The notes: generated by a model not told the origin, from the letters alone. A stretch of 60,000 nucleotides of DNA from Diphasiastrum complanatum (GCA_029204225.1 CM055107.1:50549227-50609226), one strand, 5' to 3'; positions 1 to 10,690 are shown, numbered from the stretch's first letter. Numbers and translations: made by a program.

Positions 1-724
1 GAGTTATTAATGTGATGAGAGGATGCAATATATTCACACTAAGATATGAAAAATATGTCTGGTGTTTGTTAGTGATCAATAAAGATGATAGACATGAATA
101 GAAAAATTTAATACATTTACAAGTTTAAGAATTTAGCTAGAGCTTTCAAATAAGAGCAATGAAAATGATGATAGGACTAGAAAATGTACATTGTGTCTAG
201 TGTTAAGTTGTCATAATTTTTTGGTAGACTATCTAGCACATTCTTGTACTAGAAATAATAAAATCTTATGTATATATATGTTTCAGTTAGAAAATAATTT
301 TTTTATAAATGTTAGAGAGATAGGCTTAACAACCTTATAACAAGGTATCAATGAAAATAGCTCTTCTTGTAGATAATCTAAAAAGCTTTTGTGAACTTGA
401 CAAGAAATAGCATCAAGTTTTTTTTCTTGAATACAAAACTTTGTAAACAATTTAATCTATTTCATTAAAATAGTCTTGAAGTAGTTGAGCTAATTCTTTT
501 TTATAACACTTGTTACATCAGTAGTGACTAGTTATGAATTTTCATAGAGATGGAGATTTTAATATAGGTAGATATAATTATTATTTATATATAGGTAAAT
601 ATAATTACTATTTTTTAATCACCAAGAGGTCGAACAAATTTTTTGAACCCCTTGGTAAGGTACTTACATGGAGTTACACTAGAAATTTTGAGTATTTTCA
701 ATATATTAAGATTCTTTTTATATC
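1..724. other. AT-rich stretch without a recognisable gene
   Basis: No protein family, LTR terminus, primer site or RNA gene could be recognised here. An open frame begins at 534, but its first 60 or so residues are low in complexity (rich in Y, N and I) and do not resemble any copia domain. Similarity to reverse transcriptase starts only near 725. The stretch may be decayed element DNA or unique sequence brought in by a deletion that removed the 5' part of the neighbouring B element. Confidence 0.5.
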
Positions 725-1701
725 TTCTTTTCTTATGTCACTAGGATTTACTCGTAGTGACTATGATCCTTCCATGTATCTAAAGTTTGTTGATAGCAAT
801 ATTGTCATTCTTCTAATTTATGTTGATGACATTATTCTTTGTGGAAGTTGTATCAAGCTAGTTGATGAAACCAAGCTAGCACTTGGATGTGAGTTTAAAA
901 TGCAAGATCTAGAAGATATGCATTACATCCTAGGCCTAGAAATCAATTTTTATGAAAATCATGTCTTTATATGCCAATCTAGATATGCTCACTCTATGTT
1001 GAAAAAATTTCATATGGAAAATTCTAAGAGCATAGATACGCTCCTTGATTTGGCTTACTATTACTAGGCCCAATCTAAGTTTTTGTGTGCACAAATTGAG
1101 TCAATTTATGCGAGATCCTAAGATCCATCATTGGAAGATGGCCAAGAGGATTCTAAGATATGTATCTTCATCTTGTGATTATGGTCTACTCTATAAAAGT
1201 GAAGATCTATCCATTATTGGCTACTTGGATTCGGAATTTTCAAGTGACAAGATGGATCGAAAGTCTATTAGTGCATACACTATCTTTCTTGGAGGCAATC
1301 TAATATCTTGGCTTTCCAAAAAGCAAGATACTATATCTCTCTCTTCATGTGAGGCCGAGTACAAAGCACTCACTACAACTACCAAAGAAGTGCTTTGGAT
1401 CAAGAGGTTATTAATGGAGCTAAAGTGCATCAAGGAGGATGATCTACCAATGATCAAGTGTGATAACATCTCGGCCCAAGCTCTTGCCAATAATCCCATA
1501 TGTCATGCAAGAAGCAAGCACATAGAAGTGGCACACCACTTTGTGAGAGAAAAGCTTATTGGAGGAGAAATCTATTTGGAGCATGTCAACTCGTCCTCTT
1601 GTATTGCCGATCTACTCACCAAGCCTTTGAGCAAAAGTGCTTTCATCAAGCATAGATCTAATCTTGGAGTTATATCAAGATCAATGCTCAAATCTTCATA
1701 G
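725..1701 (+). pseudogene. Family B copia reverse transcriptase/RNase H, 5'-truncated and internally deleted
   Basis: This is the C-terminal part of a copia Pol. The reverse transcriptase palm motif YVDD is encoded at about 819-830 and is followed by the copia connection (KMQDLEDMHYILGLEI). RNase H spans about 1045-1701 with SSCEAEYKAL, KCDNISAQAL and the terminal ADLLTKPL. Compared with the copies at 19.0-20.2 kb and 24.0-25.1 kb, about 90 bases are missing near 1040, just after the segment ending SIDT. That loss shifts the frame, so RT and RNase H are now in different frames. The N-terminal RT, integrase, protease and gag are absent. The fragment ends 15 bases before its 3' LTR, as expected for copia. 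It cannot encode a working enzyme. Confidence 0.88.
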
Positions 1702-1716
1702 ATAATTTTTTAGGAG

Positions 1717-2449
1717 TGTGAAGAATTGAAAAAGATTATCTATGTTAGATATAGGGGTCTTATGTTTTTTACATCAAGCATCTAGGTGTAGGATGTTGAT
1801 AGGAATAAATTTGGCATAGATGGCAAATTATGCATTTCCACTTGTAATGCCACTATTGAGCCAAAATAGAGTAAGAGGCTAAACATGTGCCAATTAGAGT
1901 GTAGACAAGTGTAAAGCTTTTGTTTGATGAATTCCAAGAGGTCCAATAGGATTTAGAGGTGGAACCTTGTGAGGTCCAATAGGAAATTGGGGTGTGCTTG
2001 AATATAGTCCAATAGAATCAAGAGGTGCATGGATCAATGGTCCAATAGGATCAAGAGGTGACAAAGTGTGGTCCAATCATAATTAAGCATAGTGGTAGCT
2101 CGTGGATCTACTAGTATCATTGTACTCCTCATTTTGAAGCTAATTTTGGTGATTTTATGGATTTTGTGAGTTATTGGATTTCTAACTTTCTCTCTCTACC
2201 CGAGAGCTCATGATTCTTTTTCTCTCTCTACCCGAGGAGAGTAGCTTGTTTTTACTTAAGTTATTTTTTGAATATTTCCCACACGTGTGAGTGAGAGTTG
2301 GAAGTGATTGAATGCATGTAGTAGTGTGTTTTTGCCATAGGATCTAAGATTGATCTTGAATCTCAATCTAGTCTTGATCTTGGTGCATCTACACACCTTA
2401 GGAGATCACAAGTACATGTTGTGGACAATCCACACGTGTGAATTCAACA
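1717..2449 (+). repeat. Family B 3' LTR
   Basis: The repeat starts TGTGAAGAATTG right after a short purine tract (TTAGGAG) that follows the RNase H stop, and it ends in ATTCAACA. The part from about 1865 recurs at 7312-7900, where it is followed directly by a primer binding site, which fixes the 3' edge. It is about 733 bp long. It carries an array of five GGTCCAATAG-like boxes at about 32-bp spacing (1942-2078) and two copies of the palindrome CACACGTGTG (2280-2289 and 2431-2440), the second ten bases from the LTR end. The sequence after 2449 is not a primer site, so this is a 3' LTR. Confidence 0.82.
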
Positions 2450-3277
2450 CACTCTCCTTAAGTGGATGAACCTTCTCCTTAAGTGGATGACAAATAATCT
2501 TTGAGTGATTTTGTAATTCTCCAAAAGGCTAAGCAAAGCTCCCACTTGGATGAAAGATCCCCTTTTGAATGAACAGATTGTCAACAATCTTTTGCATAAA
2601 TTTTGGTGTACTTTGTTGAGCATGTAAGTAACTCTCCTAATGTAATTTGATTGGAGCATTTGCTGGAAGGTTTTAACCATTATGCAAATGTGTTTTCAGG
2701 TTCTTAACAGGTTGAGGAACATTCTCATGTGAAGTGATCTTAGATCTACATCTAAACGCCAAGATTTGACAAGCTAGTGAAGCTAGTCTTGTGATTCACT
2801 AAGTGTGCTCTTTCATTCACCTCTAAAGCTTGTATTTATCACTTGCTGGAGTTTATAAACTTTTAGAAGTGTGGTTTACATGTGGTTTTACAGGTTGAAT
2901 CAATATCTTAGTGTGTTGATCATATGTTGATCAAGTTTATTCAACTCTAGGTATTGTTGGCAGCCTAGTCTTGTGTATTTTCTAAGAATTCAAGTAACTC
3001 TTCACACCATAACTTGAATTGGTCACTTGTTGGAAAGTTTGAGAGCTTAAGAAAGAGTGTGTTCAAGTTGGCTTGAGTTTGTAATCCATTCTTAGTGTGT
3101 GCAAAGTGTTGCATGTGCTTCAATCTTCCTTTCTATGCTTGGAAACCAGCCAAGTTCAAGATAGAAGTGTTTTAGGGTCCTAGATCTTCTGAGATCTCCT
3201 TATCCATCATTTTTTGAGAGGAAGTGAGTGCTAGGTGCATTAGGACAGAGCCTAAAAGTTGAAGAATCATTATATTC
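2450..3277 (+). repeat. G2 leader with diverged tandem repeats of about 184 bp
   Basis: Related blocks recur at intervals of 183-184 bp. The segment CA(T/C)TTG(C/T)TGGA starts at about 2657, 2840 and 3024. Each copy is preceded by an AAGTAACTCT-like stretch and followed by a GTGT-rich stretch and a (C)CTAGTCTTGTG segment. A short direct repeat, CCTTAAGTGGATGA, also occurs twice near 2457 and 2474. No coding potential is seen. The last 40 or so bases before the gag start (GTGCATTAGGACAG) match the leader of the second G element, so this is the untranslated leader of G2. Confidence 0.6.
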
Positions 3278-4885
3278 ATGGCTTCCAATGGTGGGATCAT
3301 GTTAGAAACTAATGATAGGTTGAGTTCATCAAACTACTCTACCTAGAAAGTGAGGATGGCATCCTTACTTGAGTTGAATGGACTCATGGACATAGTTGCA
3401 GGAACTAAAGAGAGACCACCCACAACTCAAGAGCAACAAAGGTCTGATAAGAAGGCCAAAAGGACTCTTCATATCATTAAAATAAATGTTATCAATGAAC
3501 TTTTCAAGGAAGTTGGTAATAGTCAAAGTGCAAGTGAGGCATGGAATGCCTTGAAGAAGCTCTTTGAATCAAAGTCCACATCTAGGGTATTGACTCTAAG
3601 GAGGCAAATATTTTCTAGTAGACAAAGAGAGAGTGAAAGTGCTCATGCATTTGTCTTCAGGGTTAAGTCATTTAGTGATGATCTAGCATGCATTGATGAA
3701 AGCATAAAAGATGGTGAATTAGTCCAGGTTATGTTGAATGGTTTGCTAGATGAACATGCTAACCTTGTGCAAAGTTTTACCATTTAAAGAGTCTTGCCAA
3801 GTGTGGTTGACTTGCAAGAAATCTTATTGGCTGAAGAACATAGGTTGCAATCAAAGCTTGATGGTGCATCCTTGCAAGGTGGAGGTGAAGAGGCTTTCTT
3901 CACAAAAGGCAAAGTCAAAGACAAAGGTAAAGGCAAATGAAAATGGTCCAAAGGTGGTAACTCGGATCATGATGATCACTCTTCCTCCTCCTCTTCTACT
4001 TCTTTTAGAAAGAAAGACAAGTCAAAGTTCAAGTGCTTTTATTGTGGGATAAAAGGTCATTTTGCAAATGAATGTCATAAGAAGCAAAGTAATGAAGGTA
4101 GTAAGCAAAACAAATTTTGTACTTCTAATGAGGATCTAGATTCTTGTGATTCTCTCATGATGTATTCTTCAAGTCTAATGTCAAGTGGAAGTGACAAGGA
4201 TTCATGGTGGATAGATAGTGGATCTAGTTCACACATGACTAGTCACAAGGAGTTCTTTACTTCTTTGATCTCTTATGTTGGAACCAAGAAAGTGGTTCAC
4301 ATGCCAAATGGTGGTGAGTGTATGATCAAAGGTATTGGCTCAATTCCTATTTGTCTTTCTACTAATAGGAATGCAAGGCTTGACGATGTTCTTTACATTC
4401 CTTCACTTTCAAGGAATTTGCTAAGTGTTGGTCAAATGTTAAAGAAAGGGTACAAGACAAAGTTTGTTGGGGATGTTTGCTTCATTACTAAGGGAGATGT
4501 CTTGATTGCTAGGGGCAATAGACAAGGTAGACTTTACAAGCTTGATGCATTTGTTATGTCTAACAAGAGGAATGAAATGGATGTTGGTGGTTCTCTCAAC
4601 TTTCAAAAGTCAATTCCTAGCATCAATAAGATTGGTATATCTTATGCAAAGTTTGAAGAGCTTCCTTATGCTAGATCTAGATCGAGATATAATGAGCTTC
4701 TTGGAGATAGTTATTGTTGTGCTAACTTGGCAACATTTGGTGAATCTATGATCAATGTTTTGGATCCATTGGATCTTGAAGATGGACTAGTGCTACCTAC
4801 AAGTCAAATGGAGTCATGTGGTGCTAAATTAGCATCATATTTGAATTCTTCTACTCATAGATTTTCAAGTCTTGGTGGTTCTTAA
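3278..4885 (+). pseudogene. G2 gag-protease with three nonsense codons and no frameshift
   Basis: One frame runs from ATG 3278 to the stop at 4885, broken only by TAG at 3344 (a Trp codon in the related gag), TAA at 3785 (Gln expected) and TGA at 3938 (Gly expected). The N-terminus MASNGGIMLE matches other gag starts in the window. The capsid-like region (about residues 30-200) is followed by a CCHC knuckle CFYCGIKGHFANEC encoded near 4033-4075 and a protease with WWIDSGSSSH, whose catalytic Asp is at about residue 313 of this frame. The protease tail (NLLSVGQM, GRLYKLDAFV) is present. After about 4591 the frame enters sequence that is not retroviral; the GAG-pre-integrase WHKRLGH and CxxC signature is absent. 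The family's Gag should package element RNA; this copy is inactivated. Confidence 0.85.
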
Positions 4886-6660
4886 ATGGAACTACATGGC
4901 AAGTGCAAAAATGGAAAAGGTAAGAAGAGAGCTAACTTCATCAATAAAGGTGATGAAAACTTGTCTTTCGAAATGGTTGTTGCTAATGACTTATTTACTC
5001 ATTTGTGCAACAAGTAGTGTCACATGTATTCATAAAGAAAGTAGATCAAAAGGTTCTATCATGAGACTTGGTGAGGAAGATCTCAAGTCAAAAGAGAGAG
5101 ATGAATGTGAAGTGTTCGAAGTAGGATGTACCTTGAATGATGCTTTTGTGAATGATAATGAGGGTTCATTATCACTACCTATATCACTGATTATAAGTCC
5201 AAGCTTGACAAGAAAAAGTACTTGAATCATTCTTATGTTGAAGGTACTATGTGTTCTTTTCATGGGTTCTAATGTTCGAGATTCTTCCATTTCTTATGAT
5301 GCAACTATCAAGAGGGAGATTGCTAACTTTTGTGGTGTGATCATTAGAAATGAGTCTTGTGAAGGAAAGGGCAAAGGAAGAGTGACTCTTGGGAAGATCC
5401 AAGGCATGGATCTTAAATCTCTTCATCAACTCAAAGGATGCTGTAATTGTGGTGGAGTGTTCATGCATGATCAAGATGGCAAAAGGTTGGATGAAGAAGA
5501 CTACATGGAACAACTCAAGTGGCAATTTCTTCAAGGCAAGGAAGATCTCATTGGTGAGCTCATTGAGGTTTGGTTTGAGCTCAAATGGGCTGGTTTGATT
5601 AGGTTTGATACTCAATTTTATCTACTCTACTTCATTCTGGATAGAATTATAGAAATCTATCTTTTGGTTTATGATGGTGACATTGTTTTCACTAACTATA
5701 GTGAAAGGTTGAAATCAAGCAATGATGAGATCTTGTGGGATGTTAATCATGTGTTTGAGAGGGAGTATCTCCAGAGGTTCAGAACTGAAGATGTTTATAA
5801 ATGCAAAGTCCTTGATGTTTTGTTGGAAGATCAAGATGTTGATCTTGAATTGCTTCATCAACACCAAGAGGCAAGTAGCAATTGGAAGCTAGTCAAAAGC
5901 ATCAAAGGGGAGCCACATGGGCAAAGCATTTTGGATCTGTTTTTACAGGTTCTTGAAGGTTCAAGTAAGGTTCTTGGAGCAGCAATGAAGTGTCCTTTTA
6001 CTCTATCTTACTTGTTTAATCTCATGTATGAACATTGTCATGTCAGTGTGTTGGAATTGTCAATGAAACTAGTTCCATAGTTTTGCATCCTTTGGATCCT
6101 TGAGATGGAATAGTTATCATTGCTGGTTTTTATGATCAAGTACATGCATTCATTCAAATCTTGAAATATATTGAAGTGGTCAATATGTTTACTTTTGAGC
6201 AAAGTTCAAGATCTAGCATCCTAGTGTTGGCAAATTGGCAAATTGTTGACAATGTAGGATCAAGGGTTGTATGCAAATCTTGTGGAGATACTTCAAGTAT
6301 TTGAAGTTCAGGTTTTGCTCATTCAAATGGAGCAGAGAACACATCATTTTGGCATTAATTCACTCAAGGGCTTTCATGGATTGGAGATCTACAAAGGCAA
6401 GGTGGTGATGGAGGTCCATTCATGGAGATACATGGTGCATTCACTATGGGCATAGTGGAATATGGAGGAGGAATGCAAACACTTGTTGGTTACTTTCACT
6501 TACAGCTTGTTTGCTGCTGTTTTATAGAGAATTCAAAGGTGGATACATGGAGGAATCCTTTCATTATAATTCTATTTCTTTTACATGTATTTTGTTCACC
6601 ATTCTATGTAAAGTTGATGTAAGAAATAATGAAGCAGTAGTGTTGTAAAACTAGCAAGTT
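4591..6660 (+). pseudogene. G2 X module: unrecognised open frames in place of integrase-RT-RNase H
   Basis: From about 4591 (GGTTCTCTCAACTTTC) to the polypurine tract, the sequence aligns with minus-strand sequence at 15400-13196 in G1. The longest frame, 5235-6080 (281 codons), contains LGKIQGMDLKSLHQLKG, HDQDGKRLDEEDYMEQ, QGKEDLIGELIEVWFELK and HVFEREYLQRFRTED; near-identical phrases occur in G1, although both copies are broken by frameshifts. I do not recognise the protein. It is acidic, has no clear signal peptide or catalytic motif, and could be a captured host gene, a lost element gene, or a spacer that is open by chance. Shared phrases in the same frame in two copies argue that it was once translated. 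Confidence 0.55.
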
Positions 6661-6675
6661 AAGTTGAAGAGGGAG

Positions 6676-7311
6676 TGTGAAAATTGTCAACATTTCCTAG
6701 CTAGTTTGAGGCCTAAATTGGCAATTTTTGTACATAGTTTTGGATCTAACCTTTCACACATGTAAAATAGGCCTAGATACTTTTATTTTAGTATATATTT
6801 CATATTGAAGAAGTCTCAAACTTCAGGACCTTCAAAATGACACCAAAATCATGTTATTTGGACATATAGGCCAAAATTGGCTATTTTAGGCTACTAGTGC
6901 CCTAAAATTGGGTCCTAAGCTCTAGAGAGAGGAGAGAGAGAGTCATCTCTCTCACCTATATTAGGCTGAAACTCATGGATAGCAGGTTGGAGAAACTTAT
7001 TGTATTGTTGAGAGAGATCAATAGATCATTGTCACAGTTGCTTTGTGTATTGTCTTCAGGCTTTTGTGTATGATCTTAAGAGGTTTCCAAAAGTGGGAGG
7101 CTGCTGTTGTAGGGTTGGTATGCTGTTGTTTTTGGGTGCCATCAGTACCTTTTATTAGTTTCTTTTGTCTCTTGAATGCTTTGTCAAGTTCATGTGTATC
7201 AAAAGTAGCATTAGGATGCTTTGCCATTTCTAGCTTTTGTAGCTTGTTGTGCAAAGATCTTAGCCAAGTATTTTGGGAGTTTGGATCCATTCAAGATCCA
7301 CTTTTTTCACA
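6676..7311 (+). repeat. G2 3' LTR
   Basis: The LTR begins TGTGAAAATTGTC directly after the polypurine tract and ends in TCAAGATCCACTTTTTTCACA. The G1 LTRs, read on their own strand, end in a related TTGAATGATCTGAAATCCTTCACA and have a similar length (654-655 bp against 636 bp). The sequence after 7311 is the interior of a B LTR. CAAAA (7312-7316) is a candidate target-site sequence, but the left copy cannot be verified because the 5' end of G2 is lost. Confidence 0.72.
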
Positions 7312-7900
7312 CAAAATAGAGTAGGAGGCCAAAATCGAGCCAATTAGAGTGTAGACAAGTGTAATGCTTTTGTTTGATGAAGTTTAAGAGGTCCAATAGG
7401 ATTTAGAGGTGGAACCATGAGTGGTCCAATAGAATTTGAGATATGCTTGAAAATGGTCCAATAGAATTTAGAGGTGAATGGATCAATGGTCCAATAGGAT
7501 TAAGAGGTGGCAAAAGTGTGGTCCAGTCATGATTGAGCATTGTGGTAGCTCATGGATCTATTAGTATCATTGTACTTCTCATTTGGATCTAATTGATTTT
7601 GAGATTGAGTGGATTTTAAGTGTTATTAGTTTCCTAGCTTTCTCTCTCTACTCGAGAGCTATTGATGATTTTCTCTCTCTACCTGAGGAGAGAAGCTTCT
7701 TTTTTCTTAGACTAATTTTGGAACACTTCCTACACGTGTGAGTGAGAGTTGAAAGTGATTGATTGCATGTAGTAGTGTGTTTTTGCCATAGAATCAAAGA
7801 TAGATCTTGAATCTCAATCTAGTCTTGATCTTGGTGCATCTACACACCTTAGGAGATCACAAGTACATGTTGTGGACAGTCCACACATGTGAATTTAACA
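7312..7900 (+). repeat. Family B 5' LTR, first part missing
   Basis: This aligns with 1865-2449 of the complete B LTR, including the five CCAAT-type boxes (7390, 7423, 7455, 7488 and 7520) and the CTCTCTCTAC and CGAG segments. The palindrome near the 3' end reads CACACATGTG here. The first 150 or so bases are missing, replaced on the left by the G2 element. Since a primer binding site follows at 7901, this is a 5' LTR. Confidence 0.85.
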
Positions 7901-7913
7901 TGGTATCAGAGCC
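7901..7913 (+). promoter_or_regulatory. Primer binding site of the second B element
   Basis: TGGTATCAGAGCC directly abuts the LTR end. It is complementary to the 3' end of the plant initiator tRNA-Met, the usual minus-strand primer of plant copia elements. It is followed by TACCTAAGG and a leader that also resembles that of family A. Confidence 0.92.
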
Positions 7914-8281
7914 TACCTAAGGTTACCATGCATTTTGATCCATTTAAGTGAAAACTTTTCATCAATCTTGAGATAGAAACTATCAAGATCCATTTTCCTA
8001 GCTATCTTGTCTAATTTTGGATCAAAAGAGATCAATAGGGCATTGATTGGTTCTGATCTGGTACTGTACGGAATTAGGTGCTTAGACATATGTGAGGAAC
8101 ATCCAATTTCAATTTGGGAGTTCTCTTTCATGTTTGATCCAAAAATCTTGCTAGGTAGCTTGTTTTGAAGCTATTTTTGTGTAATTTTTGATGCAATCAG
8201 TTTTATTCTATTTGGTTGAGCCAATCAAAAGTTATAAGCTTTTGAAGAGGGTTAGGTAGTGATGAGAAGAGGATCGTGATA
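7914..8281 (+). other. Family B leader, truncated by a C element
   Basis: This untranslated leader follows the B primer site. It shares GTACTGTACGGAATT (8061-8075) and AAGTTATAAGCTTTTGAAGAG with the two A leaders, so A and B are sister families. B sequence is lost at about 8255-8281, where the family C chain begins. No coding sequence of this B copy is seen to its right, unless the RT scrap at 28.1-28.5 kb belongs to it. Confidence 0.7.
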
Positions 8282-8294
8282 CACTGTGATACCA
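8282..8294 (-). promoter_or_regulatory. Family C primer binding site left of the first C LTR
   Basis: Read on the minus strand, the sequence beside the LTR end is TGGTATCACAGTG, an iMet-type primer site separated by one base from the LTR terminus (ending TTCTCATCA). It implies that a C element once continued towards lower coordinates. The same LTR has an RNase H 3' end on its other side. Confidence 0.55.
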
Positions 8295-8295
8295 C

Positions 8296-8983
8296 TGATG
8301 AGAAGAAAAGGTGATTGACTGATGAGAAATTCGGCGGATTCGCAAAACTCTCGCGAAGGCGAATCAATCACGACTCTCTTAAACTCGGATGGAGTTCAGA
8401 TTCGACCGTTGGACACTGCCAACTAAATCGCTCCTACAATCCTCCAGAGTGTAGTCAGTCACTATTGATGTACATTTATAAAATTAATGCAGCATTCGAC
8501 TTAGTTTCAACCAAATTGCGGAACTCAAATGAACAAGAAAACTCTGACATATGAAATATCAGCATAAGCATTCAACATTCAAGATCAGACACAGCAAGAA
8601 AATAATCTATATTAATTTTTTTTAGAATTTCTTCAAGCGCTGCATGCGAATCCACGCAGTGCGTTGGCATGAAAGAAACACTATTCTCTCACGAGTAGTA
8701 GTCTTACTTCACTAGCGGACAGTTGGATTTTCTGATCCTAGACAGAATTGTCTTCGCGCACAGGCGGACATGTATTTTGTATATCGTCTTGATTGCTTAA
8801 TAGCATCAGACTTTTTCACTCTGTTAATTCTGTTTGATCTATATGTCAAGTATGATCCAGTAAGTACGGTCTCTCTTTGTAAATCTAAGATTAGAGTGAT
8901 TAAGCATCTACAACTAGCCAGGGAATTACAAGAGTGGCAGATTAGCCACGACCTAGGGAGTATCTACTGACATCATGCCATCA
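8296..8983 (-). repeat. Family C LTR (first in chain)
   Basis: On the plus strand the repeat runs from TGATGAGAAG to CATCATGCCATCA. It aligns over its length with 10052-10690; shared segments include CACGACTCTCTT, CTCCTACAATCCTCCAGAG and GCATGCGAATCCA. It also matches the LTR start at 46101. It is richer in CG dinucleotides (TCGCGAAGGCGAA) than the A, B and D LTRs. A few alternative left edges (8262, 8320) begin with the same TGATGAGAA word. Confidence 0.7.
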
Positions 8984-10050
8984 GATCAGATTATTGTACT
9001 TCTGGGTACTTGCATGATCTTTGGTGGTACTTCTTGGGGCGTGAGCGATGAACGAGTTTCGTTTACCTTGTCTATCTTCTTCCGTACTAGACCGCGAAAG
9101 AAACCCGTTCGTGGATCTTTCGTGTTTGCGAATTGTTCGTCTTCATCTCCGTTGACTTTTATGTTCACGAAACTCTTCGTGTTTCGTGTCTCCAGATGTT
9201 CAAGTTCGCGAACATGTTCGTCAGGCGAAGGGCTGAAAGCTAGCAAGGCTTTGTAATCAGAAACATTTTGTTTCTTCAGCTCCCTCTCAAAGCATGATAG
9301 CTTTACGATCTGGAGGCTACTCCTCTGCCTGTCAAAGAGTCCTTTGTCCAGGGCCTTTGTGAAGATGTCAGCAACTATGTCTTTCGTTCCTATGAAGGTG
9401 GTCTGCATCATCTTCTTTTCAATCAGATCCCTGATCAAGTGATACTTGATCGCAATGTGTTTCATTTTGGAATGGAACATGGGATCTTTCGTCAGGTGTA
9501 TTGTAGAGGTGTTGTCCATCTGCAAGACTAGAGGCTCCTTCCTTGTTTTGCCCAATTCATCCAGGAACTGGCTTAGCCAAATTATTTCGTTGGCCATCTT
9601 CGCTACTGCTACGTACTTTGCTTCACAGGATGACTGGGCTACAACGGTCTGCTTCTTGCTGACCCAGAGAACTGCTGCTCCTGATGCGATGGTGCATTCT
9701 TTTGAAACGCTTTTACATTCGTCCTTGAGAGATGCCCAGCTAGCATCGTTGTAGGAAAGTATCCTGAAATCTGCACCATGACAATAACACAAGTCATAAT
9801 CCCTCGTTGATTTAAGATATTGCAAAATTTGTTTTGCAATCTTCCAATGTGTCGAGCCTGGATTCGTGTAGAATTGGCTCATCCTGAATACTGCATAGGT
9901 AATATCAAGTCTACAAGGTACATCAGTGATCCTATCAACTTTCTGTAAGGTGTGAGCTGCATATGTTCTCTCTCTTCCTCAGTCCACTATCTCGAAATGT
10001 TTCGAGATGTCTGTCTTCACTGTTGGAAGTCATGCGTTGCTCCGATACGA
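8984..10050 (-). pseudogene. Short family C element interior: RNase H with a deleted RT
   Basis: Read from 10050 downwards, the order is primer site (about 10039-10050), a short leader with an ATG near 10031, then a jump into reverse transcriptase at the segment encoding DISKHFEIVD, a further internal loss, and RNase H. The RNase H part (9882-8986, 298 codons) has LSYNDASWASL, SSCEAKYVAVAKM, LQMDNTSTIHL and ADIFTKALDKGL, then a charged C-terminal tail of about 100 residues that is longer than in families A, B and D. Gag, protease, integrase and most of RT are gone. Flanked by two C LTRs, this is a small internal-deletion derivative about 1.07 kb inside. Confidence 0.72.
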
Positions 10051-10051
10051 C

Positions 10052-10690
10052 TGATGAGAATCGTGAGAAGAAAATTCATGAAACATTCACGACTCTCTTT
10101 TGAGATTTGGATGGAGTTCAAATACACTGAAACACTCCTACAATCCTCCAGAGAGTAGTCAGTTACTACTGATCTACGTTCATAAAATTAATATAACATT
10201 CGACTTCATTTCACCAAGGTGAAAAATTCAAAGGAAACAAGAAAACTCAGACATATTAAAATAAACAGCATAAGCATTCGACATCCAAGATCAGACACAA
10301 CCAAAAAAATAATCTATATTGATTTTTTCTGATTTCTTCAGGGCACTGCATGCGAATCCATGCAGTGCGTTGTGTGAGAGAAGCACGGTTCTCTCACGAG
10401 GAGTAGTCTCGCTTTACTAAAGGACAATTGGATCTTCTGATCCTAGACAAAATTATCTTCTCGCATGTAGGCAGAACTTCTGTCTGTGTTCGTCTTGATT
10501 GCTTACTAGCATCAGACTTCTTCTTTGTCTCTTCACTTAGTTACACTACGTGTTGAGTATAATTCAGTAACTACGGTCTCTCTATGCAAATCTAAGATTA
10601 GAGTGATTAAGCATCTACAACTAACCAAAGAATTACAAGAGTGGCAGATTAGCCATGATCTAGGAAGTATCTGCTGAAGTCATGCCATCA
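10052..10690 (-). repeat. Family C LTR (second in chain), shared by two interiors
   Basis: This is homologous to 8296-8983. On its right it meets the RNase H end of the large C element. On its left it meets a degenerate primer site (minus strand TCGTATCGGAGC, two mismatches from TGGTATCAGAGC). It therefore serves as the 3' LTR for the interior at 10691-27470 and as the 5' LTR for the interior at 8984-10050. Confidence 0.72.

Larger units (their letters stand above)
2450..7311 (+). mobile_element. Element G2: copia-derived non-autonomous element with gag, protease and an unknown module
   Basis: The order is leader with tandem repeats (2450-3277), gag-protease in one frame (3278-4885), an unrecognised module (4591-6660), a polypurine tract (GTTGAAGAGGGAG, 6663-6675) and a 3' LTR (6676-7311). 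No integrase, reverse transcriptase or RNase H is present. The minus-strand element at 12529-17498 has the same plan and the same module, so this is a family and not a random deletion. No 5' LTR or primer site is visible on the left, where the leader meets the end of the B LTR at 2449/2450. The 3' LTR breaks a B LTR at a point equivalent to about 1864 in the intact copy. Confidence 0.75.

Noticed and set aside
3237-3255. AGGACAGAGCC as a decayed primer binding site for G2
   Set aside because: The same stretch (GTGCATTGGAACAG) occurs just before gag in G1, whose true primer site is 590 bases further upstream, so it is leader sequence.
7018-7324. Frames of about 90 residues in the G2 LTR
   Set aside because: They lie in the LTR, are not conserved in the G1 LTRs, and run in both directions over the same bases.
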